Shown piece after piece: positions 14,568-19,671 of a stretch of DNA of 19,671 nt. Within the stretch, counting starts at the first letter, position 1, and the number at the start of each line of letters is the position of its first letter. The stretch is from NCBI GenBank assembly GCA_964526945.1, contig CAZGNA010000036.1, positions 1 through 19,671 on the forward strand. The letters are read 5' to 3'. Below the pieces are notes generated by a model. The model had not been told where the DNA came from, did no database searches, and worked only from the letters and a program-made list of their open reading frames with translations. This DNA comes from Fervidifonticultor sp964526945. GTDB lineage: Bacteria; Sysuimicrobiota; Sysuimicrobiia; Sysuimicrobiales; Humicultoraceae. The position numbers and the translations under genes are program-made.

Positions 14568-15458
14568 ATGGAAGACCAGATCGGCGCCATCGACATCATG
14601 TACTACGTGGCCACCCCCGAGTTCATCGGGCGCTGGAATGCCGCCAAGCGTGGGGAGCTGGTCTGCCGCATGGAGCGGGCGCTGGGCGGCAGCCTGCCCA
14701 GCTTCCCCAGCCTGGAGGCGATGGTGGCGGCCATGGACGAGGCGGGCGTGGAGCGGGTGTGCATCACCCAGTGCAAGATGTGGTCGTACCGCAACCACTG
14801 GATGTACATGGACACGGCGCTGGAGGAGGTGGCCCAGTACACCACGCGCTACCCCGACCGGTTCGTGGGCCTGGCCGGCTACAACCCCTTCCGCATCCCC
14901 GAGAGCCTGCAGGAGATCGAGCGGGCCGTGCGCGACTTCGGCTTCCGCGGCGTCTACGTCCACGTCTACGGCTTCGACATCCCGCTGCACGACCGCCGGA
15001 TGTACCCGCTGTACGCCAAGTGCGTGGAGCTCGACGTGCCGGTCTCGATGCAGGTCGGGCACGTGCTGGAGGGCATGCCCTCCGAGCACGGGCGTCCCAT
15101 CTACCTCGACCGCATCCTGTGTGACTTCCCCACCCTGAAGGTGATCGGCGCGCACACCGGCTGGCCCTGGGTGGAGGAGTTGATCTCGGTGTGCTACAAA
15201 TGGGACACCGTGTGGCTGGGCGTCGACGCCTGGATGCCCAAGTACCTCAAGCCCGAGCTGGTGCAGTTCATGAACAGCCGGCTGGGGCAGGACCGCTGCC
15301 TGTGGGGCACCAACGGCCTGCCCTGGAAGGAGAGCCTGGCCCAGCTGCGGGCCCTGGGCCTGCGGCCCGAGGCGTACCGCCGGGTGGTGCGTGACAACGC
15401 CATGGAGGTGTTCCGGCTGGACGTGGGCGCGCCGGCCGGCAAGGGGGCCAGTCGATGA
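14568..15458 (+). CDS. Amidohydrolase-fold (COG2159/ACMSD-like) protein lacking usual metal ligands
   Basis: This 296-residue protein has the TIM-barrel pattern of the Amidohydro_2 family. The first strand reads IGAIDIMYYVATPEFIGRW, where the family normally has a His-x-His; here the two positions are Met11 and Tyr13. Two later family histidines remain: His165 (SMQVGHVLEG) and His196 (VIGAHTGWPWVEEL). The last-strand GTD is GTN, with Asn249 (CLWGTNGLPWKESL). The C-terminal VRDNAMEVFRL is typical. Three of the usual metal ligands are therefore replaced, so it is not an ordinary zinc hydrolase or decarboxylase. It follows bcrD by 18 nt, has GGGAGGGG before ATG 14568, and overlaps the BadH-like gene by ATGA, which ties it to the reductase pathway. 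The reaction is unknown; a C-C cleavage or isomerisation of the reduced ring is possible. Confidence 0.85.
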   Translation: MEDQIGAIDIMYYVATPEFIGRWNAAKRGELVCRMERALGGSLPSFPSLEAMVAAMDEAGVERVCITQCKMWSYRNHWMYMDTALEEVAQYTTRYPDRFVGLAGYNPFRIPESLQEIERAVRDFGFRGVYVHVYGFDIPLHDRRMYPLYAKCVELDVPVSMQVGHVLEGMPSEHGRPIYLDRILCDFPTLKVIGAHTGWPWVEELISVCYKWDTVWLGVDAWMPKYLKPELVQFMNSRLGQDRCLWGTNGLPWKESLAQLRALGLRPEAYRRVVRDNAMEVFRLDVGAPAGKGASR

Positions 15459-16207
15459 GCAGCGGACGCGTGGCGGTGGTCACGGGCGGCGCCAGCGGCA
15501 TCGGGCGCGCCGTCTGCCTGGCGCTTGCCCGGGAAGGCGCCCGGGTGGCCGTGGCCGACATCAACGCCCCCGGGGCCGCCACCGTCGCCGCCGAGGTCCG
15601 GGCGGCGGGTGGCGAAGGTCTGGCCGTGGCCATGGACGTGACGTCCCGCGCCAGCGTGGCCGCCGGGATCGAGCAGGTGCTGGCGGCGTGGGGGCAGATC
15701 GACCTGCTGGTGAACGCCGCGGGCTGGGACCGCATCATGCCCTTCGTGGAGACGACCGAGGAGTTCTGGGATCGTGTCATCGCCCTCAACTACCGCGGCG
15801 TGCTGGCGACCTGCCACGTGGTGCTCCCGCACATGATCGCCCGCGGCACGGGCGTCGTCGTGAACATCGCGTCCGAGGCGGGGCGTGCTGGCTCGTCGGG
15901 CGAGGCGGTCTACTCGGGCGCCAAGGGCGCGGTCATCGCCTTCAGCAAGGCGCTGGCGCGCGAGGTGGCCCGATACGGCATCCGCGTCAACGTCGTGGCC
16001 CCCGGGCTCACCGACACCCCGCTGCTGCGCCAGTTGATCGAGGACGGCCACGAGAAGCTCGTCCAGGCCATCGTGCGCGCCACGCCGTTGCAGCGGCTGG
16101 CCCGGCCCGAGGAGATCGCCGACGCCGTCCTCTTCCTGGCGTCGGAGCGCGCCTCGTTCATCACGGGCCAGACCCTCAGCGTGGGCGGCGGGCTGACCAT
16201 GGTGTAG
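15455..16207 (+). CDS. BadH-like short-chain dehydrogenase (2-hydroxycyclohexanecarboxyl-CoA dehydrogenase candidate)
   Basis: This 250-residue classical SDR has TGGASGIG (residues 10-17), Asn87 in LVNAAGWDRIMPF, catalytic Ser140, Tyr153 and Lys157 (YSGAK), and Asp in VAVADINAPG suggesting NAD. Beyond the general fold it carries stretches I recall from Rhodopseudomonas BadH: NAAGWD...PF, a GSSGEAVY block, AFSKALAREVARYGIRVNVV, PGLTDTPLL and the ending FITGQTLSVGGGLTM. BadH oxidises 2-hydroxycyclohexanecarboxyl-CoA to the 2-oxo compound before BadI opens the ring. The position directly behind the reductase genes supports a similar role. The assignment rests on remembered motifs rather than an alignment, so I leave the symbol blank. 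The start overlaps the amidohydrolase stop (ATGA). Confidence 0.9.
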   Translation: MSSGRVAVVTGGASGIGRAVCLALAREGARVAVADINAPGAATVAAEVRAAGGEGLAVAMDVTSRASVAAGIEQVLAAWGQIDLLVNAAGWDRIMPFVETTEEFWDRVIALNYRGVLATCHVVLPHMIARGTGVVVNIASEAGRAGSSGEAVYSGAKGAVIAFSKALAREVARYGIRVNVVAPGLTDTPLLRQLIEDGHEKLVQAIVRATPLQRLARPEEIADAVLFLASERASFITGQTLSVGGGLTMV

Positions 16208-16326
16208 GATCCGGGCTGGCGCGTCCCGGGCCCGCGCGGGCGCGACGTCCCTGGAGGCATGGCGCCCGGGCGTGCGTTCGGGGCGGCAGGCCGGGACCCC
16301 CGCAAGGAACGGAGGACGCGACGGCG

Positions 16327-16872
16327 ATGCGGTCCACGCGCGACCTGATCGAGGAGCACCGCGTCATCCTGGGCGTGCTCGACGGGCTCGAGCGCGCGCT
16401 GGCGGCGGCCGACGCCGGCGGCGACGTGCCGGTGGCGTTCCTGCGCGACCTGGTGACGTTCAGCCAGACGTTCGTCGACCGGTGCCACCACGGCAAGGAA
16501 GAAGCCTGTCTCTTCCCGTGTCTGGAGCGCCGCGGCATTCCCCGTGAGGGCGGGCCGATCGGCGTCATGCTGGAGGAGCACGAGGCGGGCCGCCGGCTCG
16601 TGCGGGAGATCGCCACGCAGCTCGACCGCTACGCCCAGGGCGCCGTCCCCGCGCGCGCCGTGCTGGAGCCCTGCCGCCAGTACCTGGACCTGCTGCGGGC
16701 GCACATCGCCAAGGAGAACGAGGTCCTGTTCCCCATGGGCGAGGGCGTGCTGCAGCCAGCCGACGACACTGCGACCGGCGCGTGCTACGATGGGGTGGAG
16801 CACCAGCTCGGCCACGGGGTGCACCAGGCGGTGACCACCCTGGCCGAGCGTCTTACGGGAGGACCGTCGTGA
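16327..16872 (+). CDS. Hemerythrin-like (HHE domain) protein
   Basis: This 181-residue protein has the four-helix HHE cation-binding pattern for a di-iron centre. Candidate ligands are His11 (IEEHRVILG), His54/His55 with Glu58/Glu59 (CHHGKEEACLFP), His85/Glu86 (LEEHEAGRRLV) and His126/Glu130 (LRAHIAKENEVLFP). Such proteins bind oxygen or sense oxygen or nitric oxide in the cytoplasm. The domain fills residues 1-140; the last 40 residues (ATGACYDGVEHQLGHGVHQAV) add further His. ATG 16327 is preceded by GGAGGA at 16311-16316. It overlaps the second TetR gene by GTGA. Lying beside an oxygen-sensitive iron-sulfur reductase operon, it may buffer or report oxygen, but this is inference. Confidence 0.9.
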   Translation: MRSTRDLIEEHRVILGVLDGLERALAAADAGGDVPVAFLRDLVTFSQTFVDRCHHGKEEACLFPCLERRGIPREGGPIGVMLEEHEAGRRLVREIATQLDRYAQGAVPARAVLEPCRQYLDLLRAHIAKENEVLFPMGEGVLQPADDTATGACYDGVEHQLGHGVHQAVTTLAERLTGGPS

Positions 16873-17510
16873 GCACGCTGCGCACCGCGCCCCCGGCGGA
16901 CGCCACCGGGCTGGAGGAGCCCAGGTCCGCGCGGCACGCCCACCTGCTCCGCCACACCTACCGGGTGCTGGTGGAGCAGGGGCTGCGGCGGCTCTCGCTG
17001 CAGCGGGTCGCGGACCGGGCCGGCGTCAGCAAGGGGATCCTGTTGTACTACTTCGGCACCAAGGAGAACCTCGTCCTGGCCACGATGCGGTGGGTCCTGG
17101 CGCGCGTGGCGCGCCGGATCCACACCGCGGTCCACCGGGCCCCGACCGCCGAAGCGAAGGTGGCGGCCATGGTCGACGCCATCTTCGTCGACCCGCGGGC
17201 CAACCGTGACTTCTACCTGGTCTTCCTCGACCTGCTGGGCGCCGCAGCGCGCCACGATCGGTTCGACGAGCTCAGCGCCACGTTCCGCGGGATCGTGGAC
17301 GCCGCCTATGCCCACATCATCGAGGAGGGCCTGCGCGAGGGCGTCTTCCAGGTCCCCGACGTGGCGGCGGCCGCCTCGGTGGTGCGCGCCATCGTCGACG
17401 GCCTCTTCCTCCAGTGGCTGCAGGAACCCGACTGGGAGGCCCGGCACGCCTCGACCCGTGAGCGCTGCCTGCAGGCGGTGCTGGGCTACCTGCGGGGCGC
17501 GCCCCGGTAG
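16869..17510 (+). CDS. TetR-family transcriptional regulator, BetI-like C-terminal domain
   Basis: This 213-residue repressor has the HTH region HAHLLRHTYRVLVEQGLRRLSLQRVADRAGVSKGILLYYFGTKENLVLATMRWVL (about residues 24-79), with recognition helix VSKGILLYYF. The ligand domain shows DFYLVFLDLLGAA and VVRAIVDGLFLQWLQEPDWE, the pattern of BetI/TetR_C_6 regulators. About 20 Pro/Ala-rich residues precede the HTH. The start is GTG 16869, overlapping the hemerythrin stop and preceded by GGGAGG at 16857-16862. Coupling to the hemerythrin gene suggests co-regulation. It could act on the palindrome at 10275-10294, on its own promoter, or on the aldehyde dehydrogenase gene that follows. Confidence 0.9.
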   Translation: MSTLRTAPPADATGLEEPRSARHAHLLRHTYRVLVEQGLRRLSLQRVADRAGVSKGILLYYFGTKENLVLATMRWVLARVARRIHTAVHRAPTAEAKVAAMVDAIFVDPRANRDFYLVFLDLLGAAARHDRFDELSATFRGIVDAAYAHIIEEGLREGVFQVPDVAAAASVVRAIVDGLFLQWLQEPDWEARHASTRERCLQAVLGYLRGAPR

Positions 17511-17565
17511 CCGGCGGGTTCCAGCCGCAGGCGGCATCGGGCGGACTGCCGCACGGCCCGCCGGC
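17510..17565 (+). repeat. Inverted repeat directly behind the second TetR gene
   Basis: GCCGGCGGG (17510-17518, starting in the stop codon) and CCCGCCGGC (17557-17565) are perfect 9-bp inverted copies around 38 nt that can themselves form a small hairpin (GCGG ACTG CCGC). No T-run follows. It may stabilise the mRNA end or act as a Rho-linked terminator structure; chance is possible in DNA this GC-rich. Confidence 0.35.
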
Positions 17566-17663
17566 GTCGTCGTGCAGGGTGTCCCCCGCACCGCCGCAGC
17601 AGGGGTGCGCGTCGTGGGGCGCGAACGACGGGCACGACCCCACGCCGAAGGCAGGTGACCCGC

Positions 17664-19121
17664 ATGAGTCTGGTCGCAGAGCGATCACGGATGTTCGTGG
17701 GAGGCGCCTGGGTCGGTGCCCAGGACGGCGCGACCATGACGGTCGTCGACCCCGCCACCGGCGAGCCCCTCGCCGAGGTGCCCGACGCCGGCCGCGACGA
17801 CGTCTGGCGGGCGGTGGACGCCGCGGCCGCTGCACAACCGGCCTGGGCGGCTGCGCCGGCCGCGGAGCGCGGGCGCATCCTGCGCCGCGTCTTCGACCTG
17901 ATGACCGAGCACCGGGATGCCCTGGCGCGCCTGGTGACCCAGGAGAACGGGAAGCCCTTCGAGGAAGCGCGGCGCGAGGTGGCGTTCGCCGCCGGGTACT
18001 TCTCGTGGTTCGCCGAGGAGGCCCGACGGGTCTACGGCGCGATCGTGCCGCCGCCGGTGCCCGGCAAGCGGCTGTGGGTGCTGCGCCAGCCGGTGGGCGT
18101 CGTGGCGGCCATCACCCCGTGGAACTTCCCGGCCACGATGGTCACCCGCAAGATCGCGCCGGCCCTGGCCGCGGGCTGCACCGTGGTGCTCAAGCCCGCC
18201 AGCGCCACGCCGCTCACCGCCCTGGCGCTGGCCCGCCTGTGCACGGACGCGGGGCTGCCGGCCGGGGTGTTCAACGTCGTGACCGGCGCGCGGGCAGGCC
18301 TCGTCGGCCAGGTCTTCCTCGATCACCCGGCCGTGCGCAAGATCGCCTTCACCGGCTCGACCGAGGTGGGCAAGCGCCTGATGGCCGCAGCCAGCGCCCA
18401 GCTCAAGCGCGTCTCGTTCGAGCTGGGCGGGAACGCCCCGTTCATCGTCTTCGACGACGCCGACCTGGCCGCCGCGGCCGAGGGCGCGGTGGCCATCAAG
18501 TTCCTGCGGGTGGCGGGCCAGTCGTGCATCTGCGCCAACCGCGTCTACGTGCAGGAGACGGTCGCCGACCGCTTCCTGCCCCTGTTCATCGAGAAGGTCA
18601 AAGGGCTGAAGGTGGCGCCCGGGTTCGACCCCGGTGCCCAGATCGGACCGCTCATCAACACCGAGATCCTCGAGAAGGTCGACGGCCTGGTGCAGGCGGC
18701 GGTGGCCGACGGCGCGCGCATCGTGGCCGGCGGGCGGCGGCTCACCGACGGCGCGCTGGCCCGGGGGCTGTTCTACGCGCCCACGGTGCTGCTCGACGTG
18801 CGCGAGGAGATGGCCGTGGCGCGGGAGGAGATCTTCGGTCCGGTGGCGCCGGTGATGACGTTCCGTGACGAGGCCGAGGCGATCGCCCGGGCCAACGCCA
18901 CCACCTACGGGCTGGCCGCCTACTTCTACACCAGCGATCTGCGCCGTGCCATCCGCGTGGCCGAAGCGCTGGAGTACGGCATGGTCGGCATCAACGACGC
19001 CAGCGGCTACACCCACGAGATCCCGTTCGGGGGCTTCAAGGAGAGCGGGCTGGGCCGGGAAGGCGGGCACCAGGGCATCGAGGAGTACATGGAGGTCAAG
19101 TCGATCTCCATCGGCATGTAG
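17664..19121 (+). CDS. Aldehyde dehydrogenase, succinate-semialdehyde dehydrogenase (GabD)-like
   Basis: This 485-residue NAD(P)-dependent aldehyde dehydrogenase has all catalytic elements: TPWNFPATMVTRKIAPALAAGC with Asn154, VVLKPAS with Lys177, FTGSTEVGKRL, FELGGNAPFIVFDDADL with the general base Glu253, and the nucleophile Cys288 in AGQSCICANRVYV. FELGGNAPFIVFDDADL and the C-terminal GFKESGLGREGGHQGIEEYMEVK are very close to E. coli GabD, pointing to succinate- or glutarate-semialdehyde. One extra residue lies between the Glu and Cys (KFLRVAGQSC against KFRNAGQTC). I choose ATG 17664, with AGGTG 6 nt upstream; GTG 17655 is an in-frame alternative. It stands 153 nt after the TetR gene and 10 nt before a HAD phosphatase gene. 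A role with the aromatic pathway is not shown. Confidence 0.93.
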   Translation: MSLVAERSRMFVGGAWVGAQDGATMTVVDPATGEPLAEVPDAGRDDVWRAVDAAAAAQPAWAAAPAAERGRILRRVFDLMTEHRDALARLVTQENGKPFEEARREVAFAAGYFSWFAEEARRVYGAIVPPPVPGKRLWVLRQPVGVVAAITPWNFPATMVTRKIAPALAAGCTVVLKPASATPLTALALARLCTDAGLPAGVFNVVTGARAGLVGQVFLDHPAVRKIAFTGSTEVGKRLMAAASAQLKRVSFELGGNAPFIVFDDADLAAAAEGAVAIKFLRVAGQSCICANRVYVQETVADRFLPLFIEKVKGLKVAPGFDPGAQIGPLINTEILEKVDGLVQAAVADGARIVAGGRRLTDGALARGLFYAPTVLLDVREEMAVAREEIFGPVAPVMTFRDEAEAIARANATTYGLAAYFYTSDLRRAIRVAEALEYGMVGINDASGYTHEIPFGGFKESGLGREGGHQGIEEYMEVKSISIGM

Positions 19122-19131
19122 CGGGCGCGCG

Positions 19132-19671
19132 ATGCGGCTGCCGCGCCTGCGGGCGCTGTTGTTCGACATGGACGGCGTGCTGTACCGGGGGCGGACGCCG
19201 CTGCCCGGGGCCGCCGCGCTGCTGTCGTACCTCGACGAGGCGGGTGTGCCGTACGCCCTGGTCACCAACAACAGCACGCGCACACCGCGGCAGTATGCCC
19301 GTCTGCTGGCGCAGATGGGCATGCGGGTGCCGGCGGCGCGGATCGTCACGTCGGCGACCAGCACCGCAGCGTACCTGCGCCGGGTGCTCCGGCCCGGCGC
19401 GCGCGTGCTGGTGGTGGGCGAAGCGGCGCTGCGCCGCGCCCTGGTCGATGCGGGGTTTGTGCCGGCGGGGGAACGCCCGGCCGCGGTGGTGGTCGGACTC
19501 GACCGCCGCGTCTCGTACCGACAGCTGGCGGCGGCGACGCAGGCTCTGCTGGACGGCGCGCGCTTCGTGCTCACCAACCCCGACCTGCTGCTGCCCACCG
19601 ACGCCGGCGTGATCCCTGGCGCCGGGTCGCTGGCCGCGGCCCTGCAGGCGGCCACCGGCCGGCGGCCCACG
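19132..19671 (+). CDS. HAD superfamily hydrolase, subfamily IIA (NagD-like), 3' truncated by window
   Basis: The first 180 residues of a NagD/phosphoglycolate phosphatase-like HAD enzyme are present. The window ends inside the gene; the family is usually about 250-280 aa. Motif I is LLFDMDGVLYRG with nucleophile Asp12 and Asp14; motif II is LVTNNSTRTP (Thr45). The C2-type cap follows, with VVVGLDRRVSYRQLAAATQALLDGARFVLTNPDLLLPTDAGVIPGAGSLAAAL, all typical of subfamily IIA. ATG 19132 starts 10 nt after the aldehyde dehydrogenase stop and has no clear ribosome site, so its translation may depend on the upstream gene. The substrate is probably a small phosphate ester; nothing links it to the aromatic cluster apart from adjacency. 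Confidence 0.9.
   Translation, partial: MRLPRLRALLFDMDGVLYRGRTPLPGAAALLSYLDEAGVPYALVTNNSTRTPRQYARLLAQMGMRVPAARIVTSATSTAAYLRRVLRPGARVLVVGEAALRRALVDAGFVPAGERPAAVVVGLDRRVSYRQLAAATQALLDGARFVLTNPDLLLPTDAGVIPGAGSLAAALQAATGRRPT

Noticed and set aside
13083..15155. A 690-codon open frame on the minus strand opposite the activase and amidohydrolase genes
   Set aside because: It is opposite four well-supported genes, has His/Gly/Arg-rich composition with no domain, and is expected from the lack of A+T-rich stop codons in GC-rich coding DNA. The same holds for other long minus-strand frames, for example 1765-3303, 3723-4964 and 8384-10264.
16208..16326. A GC palindrome (GCCCGCGCGGGC) in the gap before the hemerythrin gene
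   Set aside because: It cannot form a hairpin with a sensible loop and has no other regulatory signature. I see nothing else in this 119-nt gap except the ribosome site at 16311-16316.
1..19671. Mobile elements, CRISPR arrays, tRNA or rRNA genes
   Set aside because: No transposase or integrase motifs, no regularly spaced direct repeats of CRISPR size and no tRNA-like or rRNA-like stretch were seen on either strand. Composition is even except for the A+T-rich gap near 10217-10310.

Overview
The window is 19.7 kb of very GC-rich DNA (roughly 70% or more; third codon positions almost all G or C). Every supported gene lies on the + strand and genes are tightly packed, with frequent ATGA or GTGA stop/start overlaps. 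There are no rRNA, tRNA, CRISPR or insertion-sequence features. The style suggests a free-living, high-GC, probably uncultivated bacterium with at least an anaerobic or microaerobic mode. The phylum cannot be fixed from this sequence.

Layout. (1) 1-2853: tail of an unidentified gene, a TetR-type regulator, a class III (CaiB/BaiF) CoA-transferase and an enoyl-CoA hydratase, all start/stop coupled. (2) 3029-3781: a short-chain dehydrogenase behind a 175-nt spacer that can fold into two hairpins. (3) 3888-7347: an ABC importer of the NitT/TauT/SsuABC kind, made of one binding protein, one ATPase and two different permeases. (4) 7348-10216: a DUF35 zinc-ribbon/OB-fold protein coupled to an SCP2-type thiolase, then a PrpF-family isomerase. 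(5) 10217-10422: the most A+T-rich gap, with a near-perfect 20-bp palindrome of TetR-operator type and a possible terminator. (6) 10423-16207: four subunits of a class I, ATP-dependent benzoyl-CoA reductase in the order C-B-A-D, then an amidohydrolase-fold protein whose usual metal ligands are replaced, then a BadH-like dehydrogenase. (7) 16327-17510: a hemerythrin-like protein coupled to a second TetR regulator. (8) 17664-19671: a GabD-like aldehyde dehydrogenase and the start of a NagD-like HAD phosphatase, cut by the window end.

How the genes fit together (inference): the ABC importer takes up an aromatic or alicyclic acid. The CoA-transferase, or a ligase outside the window, makes the CoA ester. 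The BcrCBAD-type enzyme dearomatises the ring using ATP and low-potential electrons. The hydratase and the two dehydrogenases carry out beta-oxidation-like steps on the cyclic CoA ester, and the DUF35/thiolase pair cleaves a 3-oxoacyl-CoA. The TetR regulators probably sense CoA esters. No ferredoxin, ferredoxin oxidoreductase, benzoate-CoA ligase, BamA/Oah or obvious BadI ring-opening hydrolase is present here. That gap makes the altered amidohydrolase, embedded between the reductase and the BadH-like gene, the most interesting candidate for an undescribed step.
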